From NCBI RefSeq assembly GCF_025655475.1, contig NZ_JAHTIK010000001.1, positions 3,251,490 through 3,297,568 on the forward strand: a DNA stretch of 46,079 bases, written 5' to 3'. Below the pieces are notes generated by a model. The model was not told the DNA's origin, did no database searches, and saw nothing but the letters and a program-made list of their open reading frames with translations. Made by a program: the position numbers and the translations under genes. The DNA is from Kitasatospora sp. DSM 101779. GTDB taxonomy: Bacteria > Actinomycetota > Actinomycetes > Streptomycetales > Streptomycetaceae. Of the stretch, positions 28,648 to 35,898 are shown in pieces (positions within the stretch are counted from its first letter, which is position 1; every line of letters starts with the position of its first letter).

Positions 28648-29061
28648 GTGTCCCAGATCGACGGTGAGCCCGACGTGAAGGACTTCGTCGAGGTCCGGCT
28701 GCCCGCGGCGGGTGCCTACCTCTCGGTGCTGCGAACAGCGACGGCGGGCCTCGCGGCCCGCTTGGACTTCACCCTGGACGAGATCGAGGACCTCCGCATC
28801 GCGGTGGACGAGGCCTGCGCCATCCTGCTCCAGCAGGCGGTGCCGGGTTCCGTCCTGAGCTGCGAGTTCCGGCTGGTCGGCGACTCGCTCAAGGTGACCG
28901 TGTCGGCGCCGACGACCGACGGCCGTGCCCCCGAGCGGGACACCTTCGCCTGGACGGTGCTCTCCGCGCTGGCCGGCGAGGTGGACTCGTCCGTGGGCGA
29001 GGACAACACCGTCGTCATCAGCCTGCACAAGAAGCGCGGCGGGTCTCCTGCCCAGCCGTAG
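28648..29061 (+). CDS. ushX: Anti-sigma factor of SigH, RsbW-like serine kinase
   Basis: This 137-residue GHKL-type ATPase domain protein binds and inhibits a SigB-family sigma factor. Visible elements are VEVRLPAAGAYLSVLRTATAGLAARLDFTLDEIEDLRIAVDEACA and the C-terminal TVLSALAGEVDSSVGEDNTVVISL. The N-box is modified (VDEACAILL), as in RsbW relatives. The GTG at 28648 follows AGGAGGTGAG. The symbol (also called prsH) rests on position directly upstream of sigH, the S. coelicolor arrangement. The frame upstream of the GTG is open but not conserved-looking. Confidence 0.88.
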   Translation: MSQIDGEPDVKDFVEVRLPAAGAYLSVLRTATAGLAARLDFTLDEIEDLRIAVDEACAILLQQAVPGSVLSCEFRLVGDSLKVTVSAPTTDGRAPERDTFAWTVLSALAGEVDSSVGEDNTVVISLHKKRGGSPAQP

Positions 29062-29195
29062 CGCCGTGCGCCTCGGGCCGTACGCGCAGGTGCCGCCCGG
29101 CGGGGCCGGCGTCCCGCGCGTGCGGCTCCCCCGTACCGCAGTCCGCTGCGGTACAGACAGTGAGAAGTGCTCCCGGAACGGAACGGGTGATCGCC

Positions 29196-30215
29196 GTGAG
29201 TGATCTGGACCGCACAGGGGCCGCGGCAGTGCCGGCGGCCACCGCAGACGTGGCCGTACCGCCCCAGGCGAGCGCTGCCCGCATCGCCGACGCCAACCCG
29301 ACCGACGACGCGTACCCGAAGGACGCCCAGCGGATGACCCAGCCCACCGATCCGACACCGGAGCAGCCCGCCGCGGCGGCCGCGCCCGCGGACGAGGAGC
29401 TGTCGTCCGCCGCGACCGTGGTGCGCGGTGCGGTGCCCGCCCAGGGCCACCGCTCGGCGGCGCCGGACCGCGAGGCCGCTCGGGCGCTGTTCGTGCGGCT
29501 GTCCCAGCTGCCGGAGGGCTCGCCGGAGCGGGTGGAGATCCGCAACCAGCTGGTGCGGATGCACATCCCGCTGGTCGAGCACCTGGCGCGGCGCTTCCGC
29601 AACCGCGGCGAGCCGCTGGACGACCTGACCCAGGTCGCCACCATCGGCCTGATCAAGTCGGTGGACCGCTTCGACCACGAGCGCGGGGTGGAGTTCTCCA
29701 CCTACGCGACGCCGACCATCGTGGGCGAGATCAAGCGGCACTTCCGCGACAAGGGCTGGGCGGTCCGGGTGCCGCGCCGGCTGCAGGAGCTGCGGCTTTC
29801 GCTGACCACGGCGACCAGCGAGCTCTCCCAGCGGCACGGGCGCTCCCCCACCGTGCACGAGCTGGCCGAGCACCTCGGGATCTCCGAGGAGGACGTGCTG
29901 GAGGGCCTGGAGTCCGCCAACGCGTACTCCACGCTCTCCCTGGACGTGCCGGACAGCGACGACGAGTCGCCCGCCGTGGCGGACACCCTCGGCGCGACCG
30001 ACGAGGCGCTGGAGGGCGTCGAGTACCGGGAGTCGCTGAAGCCGCTGCTGGCCCAGCTGCCGCCGCGTGAGCAGAAGATCCTGGTGCTGCGGTTCTTCCG
30101 CAACATGACGCAGTCGCAGATCGCCGCCGAGGTGGGCATCTCGCAGATGCACGTCTCGCGGCTGCTCGCCCGCACCCTCGCCCAGCTGCGGGAGAAGCTC
30201 CTCGTCGAGGAGTGA
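29196..30215 (+). CDS. sigH: Stress-response sigma factor of the SigB/SigF family
   Basis: The C-terminal 250 residues form a complete SigB/F-type sigma factor: region 2 (NQLVRMHIPLVEHLARRFRNRG, DLTQVATIGLIKSVDRFD, GVEFSTYATPTIVGEIKRHFRDK), region 3 (VPRRLQELRLSLTTA) and region 4 (LPPREQKILVLRFFRNMTQSQIAAEVGISQMHVSRLLARTL). About 95 residues of low-complexity Ala/Pro-rich sequence precede it, like the extended forms of S. coelicolor SigH. GTG at 29196 (GGAACGGG upstream) is chosen; GTGs at 29160 and 29187 and an ATG at 29334 (shorter isoform) are in frame. It is co-directional with ushX, 134 bp downstream. Confidence 0.92.
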   Translation: MSDLDRTGAAAVPAATADVAVPPQASAARIADANPTDDAYPKDAQRMTQPTDPTPEQPAAAAAPADEELSSAATVVRGAVPAQGHRSAAPDREAARALFVRLSQLPEGSPERVEIRNQLVRMHIPLVEHLARRFRNRGEPLDDLTQVATIGLIKSVDRFDHERGVEFSTYATPTIVGEIKRHFRDKGWAVRVPRRLQELRLSLTTATSELSQRHGRSPTVHELAEHLGISEEDVLEGLESANAYSTLSLDVPDSDDESPAVADTLGATDEALEGVEYRESLKPLLAQLPPREQKILVLRFFRNMTQSQIAAEVGISQMHVSRLLARTLAQLREKLLVEE

Positions 30216-30248
30216 GGGCGGGCCGGACACGGCTGGGGCTTCGACGCA

Positions 30249-30290
30249 GAAGGCGGAGGGGCGCGGTTCACACCGCGCCCCTCCGCCTTC
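30249..30290. terminator. Bidirectional terminator between sigH and the membrane protein gene
   Basis: A 19-bp perfect stem, 30249-30267 with 30272-30290, loop TCAC, lies between convergent stop codons. Confidence 0.88.
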
Positions 30291-30311
30291 GCCCGTGCTC
30301 GGGCGGGTGCG

Positions 30312-30767
30312 TCAGTCGCGCTCGCCGTAGAGGGCGGCGGTGACCTTCGGGTTCAGCAGCGAGACGATGCCGGCGAGGCCGAGCAGGCCGACGGCCACCG
30401 CGGCGACCCGGACGGCGCCGCCGCCCTGCCACATGTAGTAGGCCACCGGCAGGCAGATCGAGTTGGTGAGCACCGCGGGGCTGCGGCCCCAGCGGCGCAG
30501 TCGCAGCAGCGCCCGGCCGGCCAGCAGCGGGAAGAGTCCCATCAGCAGCAGGACGGCGGCGCCGGCGGCGCTGCGGCCGGCCGCGGCCTGGTCCCCGACG
30601 AGGGAGGAGACGACGTCGTAGAGGCCCCATCCGGCGAGCGCGGCGCCCTCCAGCAGGGTGATCGCGGCACCCGTCAGCAGTGGGGCCGGGCGGGCCCCGG
30701 CGGGGCTCGCAGCGCCCTCCTGGCCGGGGGCGGGGGCGGTCGAGGTGCGGGCGGTCTTGGCGGTCAC
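30312..30767 (-). CDS. Small integral membrane protein of unknown function
   Basis: This 151-residue protein has a hydrophilic N-terminus (about 27 residues) and four hydrophobic segments: PLLTGAAITLLEGAALAGWG, AAGAAVLLLMGLFPLLAG, SPAVLTNSICLPVAYYMW and VAAVAVGLLGLAGIVSLL. This is typical of four-helix actinomycete membrane proteins. A short C-terminal tail ends YGERD. No catalytic motif is seen. The GTG at 30767 is the best start; upstream sequence is not protein-like. It is divergent from the lipid kinase gene, with only 51 bp between. Confidence 0.8.
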   Translation of the reverse strand: MTAKTARTSTAPAPGQEGAASPAGARPAPLLTGAAITLLEGAALAGWGLYDVVSSLVGDQAAAGRSAAGAAVLLLMGLFPLLAGRALLRLRRWGRSPAVLTNSICLPVAYYMWQGGGAVRVAAVAVGLLGLAGIVSLLNPKVTAALYGERD

Positions 30768-30805
30768 TCCAGCAGGGTAACCGTCGCACCTCCGGTACCG
30801 ACCCG

Positions 30806-30811
30806 TAGGCT
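30806..30811 (+). promoter_or_regulatory. -10 element for a leaderless lipid-kinase transcript
   Basis: TAGGCT ends 7 nt before the ATG at 30819 and no ribosome site is present, so the transcript probably begins at the start codon. Confidence 0.45.
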
Positions 30812-30818
30812 GGCGTTC

Positions 30819-31790
30819 ATGCGCGCTCTCCTGGTCGTGAACCCGATGGCGACCACCACCAGTGCCCGCACCCGCGACGTACTGATCCACGCGCTGCGCA
30901 GCGACCTCAAGCTGGAGGTCGCGCAGACGCAGTACCGCGGTCATGCGGGCGACCTGGCGCGCGCCGCGACGGAGGACGGCGGGATGGACCTGGTGGTCGC
31001 CCTGGGCGGCGACGGCACGGTCAACGAGGTGGTGAACGGGCTGCTCGCGCACGGCCCGTCCGAGCGGGTGCCGCGGCTGGCGGTGGTGCCGGGGGGTTCG
31101 ACCAACGTCTTCGCCCGGGCGCTGGGGCTGCCGAACGACCCGGTGGAGGCGACCGGTGCGCTGCTGGACGCGCTGGCCGTCCGGCGGGAGCGCGCCATCG
31201 GCCTGGGCAAGGCGCTCTCGGAGGGGCAGCCGGACCGCTGGTTCACCTTCACCGCGGGGCTGGGCTTCGACGCCGGGGTGGTGGGCCGGGTCGAGGAGCA
31301 GCGCAGGGCGGGGCGGCGCTCGACGCACGCCCTCTACGTCAACCAGGCGTTCCGGCACTACGTCACTGAGCGTGAGCACCGCCGGAACGGCCCCATCACC
31401 CTGGAGATCAACGGGCAGGAGCCGGTGCCGGGCCTGGTGCTGTCGATAATCAGCAACACCTCGCCGTGGACCTTCCTCGGGAACCGTCCGGTCTACCCCT
31501 CGCCCTCCGCGTCCTTCGAGACGCACCTTGACATCTTCGGCATCACTCGAATGACGGCGTTCGGCACGGCTCGAACGGTCCGTCAGATTCTGCGGTCGCA
31601 CACCCCTGCGGACGGCGCCGCCGCGGCCCCCGGGCCGACCGGGAAGCACGTCGTCTCCTATCACGACGTCCGGCACTTCACCTTGGTTTCACAGGAACCG
31701 GCCCCGTTTCAGGTCGACGGGGACCACCTTGGAGACAGGAGTCGCGTCAGTTTCACAGGCGTTCGGCGGGCACTGCGTGTGATTGTGTGA
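30819..31790 (+). CDS. Diacylglycerol kinase / lipid kinase family protein
   Basis: This 323-residue protein has the DAGK catalytic domain: VVNPMATTTS at the N-terminus, nucleotide-binding LVVALGGDGTVNEVVNGLL (about residues 58-76) and VVPGGSTNVFARALGLP. The C-terminal half carries the beta-sandwich with the conserved FTAGLGFDAGVV and the closing PFQVDGDHLG. It should phosphorylate diacylglycerol or a related lipid using ATP at the membrane. The substrate is not fixed by sequence; sphingosine-kinase-like activity is an alternative. Confidence 0.92.
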   Translation: MRALLVVNPMATTTSARTRDVLIHALRSDLKLEVAQTQYRGHAGDLARAATEDGGMDLVVALGGDGTVNEVVNGLLAHGPSERVPRLAVVPGGSTNVFARALGLPNDPVEATGALLDALAVRRERAIGLGKALSEGQPDRWFTFTAGLGFDAGVVGRVEEQRRAGRRSTHALYVNQAFRHYVTEREHRRNGPITLEINGQEPVPGLVLSIISNTSPWTFLGNRPVYPSPSASFETHLDIFGITRMTAFGTARTVRQILRSHTPADGAAAAPGPTGKHVVSYHDVRHFTLVSQEPAPFQVDGDHLGDRSRVSFTGVRRALRVIV

Positions 31791-32135
31791 CCAGAAGGGG
31801 GTCCCGCCCTTCTTCTCGAACGCGCTAGCCCCCTTCACCCCATAGAAGTACGGGCTGTGAGCTATGCGACACCGAAGAATCAAAAATTCCTTGCCGAAGG
31901 GGGTTGTATCCGGGCCGCAGGTTTGCGAACCTCTACATGGCGATCGGGACGGGCCGCAGCGGGACACGCGGAACTCCCTCGAATCGCCCGAACCCCACTC
32001 CAGTGCAGACCACCCGGGCCCGATGGGCCTTTGGTCACTTTTGCTGTTGCGGGATTCGTGAAAGCGTTCACATTCACAAGCCGTCGATTGCGTCGGCCCG
32101 GGCCACCGCCCGCCGACCGGAGGAGTTGGACGACC
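31791..32135 (+). promoter_or_regulatory. wblE upstream region with Crp-like palindrome
   Basis: This 345-bp gap is unusually AT-rich in places (31855-31895, 32030-32075). CGTGA-AAGCGT-TCACA at 32057-32072 is a near-perfect TGTGA-N6-TCACA palindrome, 64 bp before the wblE ATG. GGAGGAG at 32119-32125 is the wblE ribosome site. TTGGTC (about 32030) with ATTCGT 17 nt on is only a weak promoter. The rest shows no gene. Confidence 0.5.
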
Positions 32136-32387
32136 ATGGACTGGCGCCACCGCGCTGTCTGCCGCGAAGAGGACCCGGAGCTGTTCTTCCCGATCGGGAA
32201 CACCGGTCCTGCTCTGCTGCAGATCGAGGAAGCCAAGGCCGTGTGCCGCCGCTGTCCCGTCATGGACCAGTGCCTGCAGTGGGCGCTCGAGACCGGCCAG
32301 GACGCCGGCGTCTGGGGCGGCATGAGCGAGGACGAGCGTCGTGCGATGAAGCGTCGCGCCGCCCGCAACCGCGCCCGCACCGCCTGA
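32136..32387 (+). CDS. wblE: WhiB-like iron-sulfur regulatory protein
   Basis: This 83-residue Wbl protein coordinates a [4Fe-4S] cluster through Cys9, Cys37, Cys40 and Cys46. The GVWGG turn (58-62) and the basic C-terminal RRAMKRRAARNRARTA for DNA contact follow. Length and sequence match WblE, the Streptomyces orthologue of mycobacterial WhiB1, which binds the primary sigma factor and responds to NO. It is convergent with pdtaS, the same neighbour arrangement as whiB1-pdtaS in mycobacteria. Confidence 0.96.
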   Translation: MDWRHRAVCREEDPELFFPIGNTGPALLQIEEAKAVCRRCPVMDQCLQWALETGQDAGVWGGMSEDERRAMKRRAARNRARTA

Positions 32388-32422
32388 CACGCCGCCAGCA
32401 CCACCTGATCAACTCATGATCA

Positions 32423-32454
32423 AAGGTCCTGTCTCCCAGTGTTCCCAGGACCTT
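32423..32454 (+). terminator. Terminator of wblE
   Basis: AAGGTCCTG (32423-32431) pairs with CAGGACCTT (32446-32454), followed by CCG. A second hairpin, GGGTCGCGC (32464-32472) with 32479-32487, comes next. Confidence 0.65.
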
Positions 32455-32512
32455 CCGTACGAGGGGTCGCGCACCACGGCGCGACCCGGACGACGCCGAG
32501 CCGCCAGGGGCC

Positions 32513-32541
32513 TTGATACTGCTCACTGAGAGCAATATTGT
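32513..32541 (+). promoter_or_regulatory. Strong sigma70 promoter of the intergenic small RNA
   Basis: TTGATA (32513-32518), a 17-nt spacer and TATTGT (32536-32541) stand out in the GC-rich background, with no protein gene downstream on this strand. Expected transcription start is about 32548. Confidence 0.7.
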
Positions 32542-32547
32542 GGACCT

Positions 32548-32706
32548 GGGCCGTTCACCGTGTGCAACGCACGGGAGCGCGTCGCACCCACAGAGCCCCC
32601 GTTCCGGCCGACTCCCCCCGACGGCCGGAACGGGTTGAGAGGCCCTGCCGACCCACCCCCCCGGTCGGCAGGGCCTCGTGGCGTTCCCGGGGCAGTGCCC
32701 CGGGGC
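32548..32706 (+). ncRNA. scr5239: Small regulatory RNA, probable scr5239 homologue
   Basis: A strong promoter at 32513-32541 fires into a region without a reading frame. Three perfect hairpins follow: CCCGTTCCGGCCG (32598-32610) with 32622-32634; GAGGCCCTGCCGACC (32639-32653) with 32663-32677; and CCCGGGGC (32686-32693) with 32697-32704. It lies between wblE and the PdtaS-type kinase gene (SCO5240/SCO5239 in S. coelicolor, from memory). A conserved sRNA named scr5239, about 159 nt long and affecting dagA and metE, has been described in that species. A start at 32548 and an end after the third hairpin give about that length. The name is by position and size, not by alignment. The ends are estimates. 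Confidence 0.6.
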
Positions 32707-32711
32707 GGCCC

Positions 32712-34229
32712 CTACTTCACCGGGATCTCCAGGACGACCTTGGTGCCGCCGCCCGGGGCGGCGACCATGTCGAAGGTGCCGCCGAGTTCGCCGGTGACCA
32801 GGGTCCGGACGATCTGCAGGCCGAGGTTGCCGGCCTTCTGCGGGTCGAAGCCCTCGGGCATGCCGCGGCCGTCGTCCTGCACGGTGATCAGCAGGTACTC
32901 CTCCGGCTTGGCGCCGCCGTTCCAGCTCTCCGACCAGCCCATGCCGGTCGCCGGGGCCCGCCCGCGCAGCGCGCTGACCTCCAGGTTGCCGGCCGCCTTC
33001 GGGCCGAAAGCGTGCTCCAGGGCGTTCTGCAGCAGCTCGGTGAGGATCATCGCGAGCGGGGTGGCGACCTCGGAGGTGAGGATGCCGAAGCTGCCGGTGC
33101 GCTTGGTGCTGACCAGCCCGTCCTGGGAGAGCTCCATCACCATGGCGAGCACCCGGTCGGCGATCTCGTCGAAGGCCACCTGCTCGTCGAGGGTCTGCGA
33201 GAGGGTCTCGTGCACGATGGCGATCGAGCCGACCCGGCGCACCGCCTCGTCCAGCGCGGCCCGTCCGGCGTCGGAGTCCATCCGGCGGGACTGCAGCCGC
33301 AGCAGCGCGGCGACGGTCTGCAGGTTGTTCTTCACCCGGTGGTGGATCTCCCGGATGGTGGCGTCCTTGGTCATCAGCTCGCGGTCGCGCCGCCGCAGCT
33401 CGGTGACGTCGCGGCAGAGCACCAGCGAGCCGGTGGGGGTGCCCTTGGGCTTGAGCGGGATGGAGCGGATGGTGACCACACCGCCCTGTGCCTCGACCTC
33501 GGTCTGCCGCGGCGCCCAGCCGCTGGCCATCTTCACCAGCGCCTCGTGCACCGCGGACCGCGACGGCGGGGCCAACTCGGCGGTGGCGCGTCCGAGGTGA
33601 GTGCCGACCAGGTCGGTGGTGAGGCCGAGCCGGTGGTAGGCGGAGAGCGCGTTGGGGCTGGCGTAGGTGACGACGCCGTCCGCGTCGAGCCTGATCAGGC
33701 CGTCGCCGACGCGGGGCGCGGCGTCCATGTCGGTCTGTTCGGCCGGGTAGGGAAACGTTCCGGCAGCGATCATCTGCGCCAGGTCGGAGGCGCTCTGCAG
33801 GTAGGTGAGCTCCAGCCGGCTGGGGGTGCGGACGGTCAACAGGTTGGTGTTGCGCGCGATCACGCCCAGCACCCGGCCCTCGCGCCGGACGGGGATGGAC
33901 TCGACCCGGACGGGCACCTCCTCGCGCCACTCGGGATCGCCCTCGCGCACGATCCGGCCCTCGTCGTAGGCGGCGTCCAGCAGCGGGCGGCGGCCGCGCG
34001 GCACCAGGTGGCCGACCATGTCGTCCTGGTAGGAGGTCGGGCCGGTGTTCGGGCGCATCTGGGCGACCGAGACGTACCGGATGCCGTCCCAGGTGGGGAT
34101 CCAGAGCACCAGGTCGGCGAAGGACAGGTCGGAGAGCAGCTGCCACTCCGAGACCAGCAGGTGCAGCCACTCCACGTCGGCACCGGTGAGGGTGGTGTGG
34201 CGGCGGACGAGTTCGTTCAGCGAGGGCAC
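32712..34229 (-). CDS. pdtaS: Cytosolic sensor histidine kinase of the PdtaS type
   Basis: This 505-residue soluble kinase has an N-terminal GAF-like domain (LLSDLSFADLVLWIPTWDG to about 145) and a PAS domain (DGLIRLDADGVVTYASPNALSAYHRLG). The HisKA_2 dimerisation/phosphoacceptor motif is REIHHRVKNNLQTVAALLRLQSRR. The HATPase has LTELLQNALEHAFG, VQDDGRGMPEGF and NLGLQIVRTL. There are no membrane helices. In mycobacteria PdtaS signals to the antitermination regulator PdtaR and sits beside whiB1. No response regulator is adjacent here. Two DasR-like sites lie just upstream of its start codon. Confidence 0.9.
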   Translation of the reverse strand: MPSLNELVRRHTTLTGADVEWLHLLVSEWQLLSDLSFADLVLWIPTWDGIRYVSVAQMRPNTGPTSYQDDMVGHLVPRGRRPLLDAAYDEGRIVREGDPEWREEVPVRVESIPVRREGRVLGVIARNTNLLTVRTPSRLELTYLQSASDLAQMIAAGTFPYPAEQTDMDAAPRVGDGLIRLDADGVVTYASPNALSAYHRLGLTTDLVGTHLGRATAELAPPSRSAVHEALVKMASGWAPRQTEVEAQGGVVTIRSIPLKPKGTPTGSLVLCRDVTELRRRDRELMTKDATIREIHHRVKNNLQTVAALLRLQSRRMDSDAGRAALDEAVRRVGSIAIVHETLSQTLDEQVAFDEIADRVLAMVMELSQDGLVSTKRTGSFGILTSEVATPLAMILTELLQNALEHAFGPKAAGNLEVSALRGRAPATGMGWSESWNGGAKPEEYLLITVQDDGRGMPEGFDPQKAGNLGLQIVRTLVTGELGGTFDMVAAPGGGTKVVLEIPVK

Positions 34230-34271
34230 AGGGCGAGCCTAACGAAAACGGCCCCGCGGGACCTTCCGCAG

Positions 34272-34328
34272 CGTTGTCCAGACCAATGTCGGCGGACCCC
34301 TGGACAACCACAATTGGTCTAGTCCACA
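34272..34328. promoter_or_regulatory. Two DasR operators (dre) near pdtaS
   Basis: The dre core TGGTCTAGACCA is matched 10 of 12 by TTGTCCAGACCA (34274-34285 within 34272-34287) and 11 of 12 by TGGTCTAGTCCA (34315-34326 within 34313-34328). TTGTCCAG (34274-34281) is also mirrored by CTGGACAA (34300-34307). They lie 43 and 84 bp upstream of pdtaS and about 1.4 kb from the start of the SIS gene. Confidence 0.65.
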
Positions 34329-34626
34329 ATGGGAAACGCACCAAGGAGAGGCCCCCGCGCACACTGCCCTGACCGCGCGAGGTCCCTCCTCGGTCGGCGC
34401 ACCGGTGGCCCGGGAGTCCCGCACAACTCCCGGCCGCACCGGCCGCCGGCGACAGCTCCGGGCTGCGGTGCCGCACGGGTTGAGGGTCCTGTGTCGGCGC
34501 CGTGGCCCGTAGTGCTTTCCGGGCGGCTTCCGGAGCGGACCGCCAAGGCGGGGGGCTCCCGGCCAGCCGGCCTCCCAGCCGCCGGTGTTCCAACCGCCGG
34601 AGTCCGGGCCGGCAGCTCCAGGACGT

Positions 34627-34672
34627 GCGAGAGGGGCGCACGGGGTTCTCTCACCCCGCGCGCCCCTCTCGC
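34627..34672 (-). terminator. Terminator of the SIS-domain gene
   Basis: GCGAGAGGGGCGC (34627-34639) pairs perfectly with 34660-34672, and an inner CGGGGT/ACCCCG stem (34641-34646, 34653-34658) continues the hairpin. Confidence 0.85.
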
Positions 34673-34691
34673 GTGCCCGACGCGCCGGGCG

Positions 34692-35744
34692 TCAGTGGGT
34701 CTCGGTGACCTTGGCCAGGGCGCGAGGCGCGTCCGGGTCCTGGCCGCGGGCGATCGTCACCTCGTAGGCGAGCAGCTGCAGGGGCAGGATCTCCAGGATC
34801 GGCTGCACCTCCTCCGGCACGCCGGCCGGCAGGGCGAAGCCCGCCGAGGCGGCCTCGACCTGGGCCTCCTGGCCGATGACGACGAGGTCGGCGCCGCGGC
34901 CGCGGAGCCGGTCGAGGACCGGCTGCAGCGCCTCGCCGCCCTTGCCGTCCGGGACGATGGCGATCACCGGGGAGACGTTGTCCACCATGGCGAGCGGACC
35001 GTGCAGCAGGTCGGCGCCGGAGAACGGCGAGGCCGGGATGTAGGTGGTCTCCATCAGCTTCAGCGCCGCCTCGCGGGCGGTCGGGTAGCCGTAGCCGCGC
35101 GAGGTGATGACCAGGCGCTGGGCGAAGCGGTAGCGCTCGGCCAGCGACCTGACCTCGGCCTGGCGCTCCAGGATGCCGGCGGCGAGACCGGGCAGGGACT
35201 TGGCGGCCGAGCCGTCGCCGCCGCGCAGGCCCTCGACGAAGAGGTACAGCGCGAGGAGTTCGGCGGTGTACGTCTTGGTGGCGGGCAGGGCCTTCTCCGG
35301 GCCGGCCAGCACGTCGATGTGGAACTCGGAGACCTCGGCCAGCGGGGAGCCGGCGTTGTTGGTCACCGCGAGGGTGATGGCGCCGGCCTCGCGGGCCGCC
35401 TTGGTGGAGGCCACCAGGTCCGGCGAGCCGCCGGACTGGCTGACGGTGACGACCAGGCAGTCCCGCAGGTCGGGCTTGGCGCCGTACGCGGTGGTCGTGG
35501 ACATCGAGGTGAGGCCGGCCGGCTTGCCGAGCAGGACCTCGATCAGGTACTTCGCGTACAGGGCCGCGTTGTCGGAGGTGCCGCGGGCGGTCAGCAGCAC
35601 GAAGCGCGGGTTGCGGGCGGCGATCTCGGCGGCGATCTCGCGGATCTTGGGCGCGCCCTCGTCGAGGATGCGCTGCAGGACGGCCGGCTGCTCGGCCATC
35701 TCCGCCGCCATGATCCTGCCGGGGACGGTCTGCGGGTCGGACAT
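34692..35744 (-). CDS. SIS-domain sugar-phosphate isomerase/deaminase (GlmS isomerase-like, NagB-II candidate)
   Basis: This 350-residue protein has two SIS domains and no glutaminase domain. The first has LLTARGTSDNAALYAKYLIE and VTVSQSGGSPDLVASTKAARE. The second has LVITSRGYGYPTAREAALKL. The GlmS isomerase residues are conserved: Glu232 in LKLMETTYI and His248 in LLHGPLAMVD, spaced 16 residues as in GlmS Glu488/His504, plus a C-terminal lysine (Lys345) in ALAKVTETH. This architecture fits AgaS/NagB-II enzymes that interconvert glucosamine-6-P and fructose-6-P. It lies at the nagB end of the das cluster; the deaminase role is inferred. A good ribosome site (GGAGGCAC) precedes the ATG. Confidence 0.85.
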   Translation of the reverse strand: MSDPQTVPGRIMAAEMAEQPAVLQRILDEGAPKIREIAAEIAARNPRFVLLTARGTSDNAALYAKYLIEVLLGKPAGLTSMSTTTAYGAKPDLRDCLVVTVSQSGGSPDLVASTKAAREAGAITLAVTNNAGSPLAEVSEFHIDVLAGPEKALPATKTYTAELLALYLFVEGLRGGDGSAAKSLPGLAAGILERQAEVRSLAERYRFAQRLVITSRGYGYPTAREAALKLMETTYIPASPFSGADLLHGPLAMVDNVSPVIAIVPDGKGGEALQPVLDRLRGRGADLVVIGQEAQVEAASAGFALPAGVPEEVQPILEILPLQLLAYEVTIARGQDPDAPRALAKVTETH

Positions 35745-35898
35745 CGGTGTGCCTCCGTTGAGATGGTTCTGCCCGCTGCGGGCTCCTGGCCCGGCGGGTC
35801 CTCACGGCGGCGAGTCCGCACACTCGCTGCAAAGGTGTTGCCGCTCGATCCTACGGTGTCCGGGCCCCGGAACGAACTCCGGAGCCCGGCCGGACGGC

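Larger units (their letters stand above)
34230..34691. other. 462-bp gap between pdtaS and the SIS gene, with two DasR-like sites
   Basis: No credible gene is present: translations in all frames are Arg/Pro-rich and unlike NagB or any family I know. Two dre-like sites occupy 34272-34328. The distal end holds the SIS gene terminator. The middle (34340-34620) shows nothing I can name. Confidence 0.5.

Noticed and set aside
34329..34700. Possible nagB remnant on the + strand after the dre sites
   Set aside because: No frame shows NagB motifs or recognisable fragments; translations are Arg/Pro-rich.
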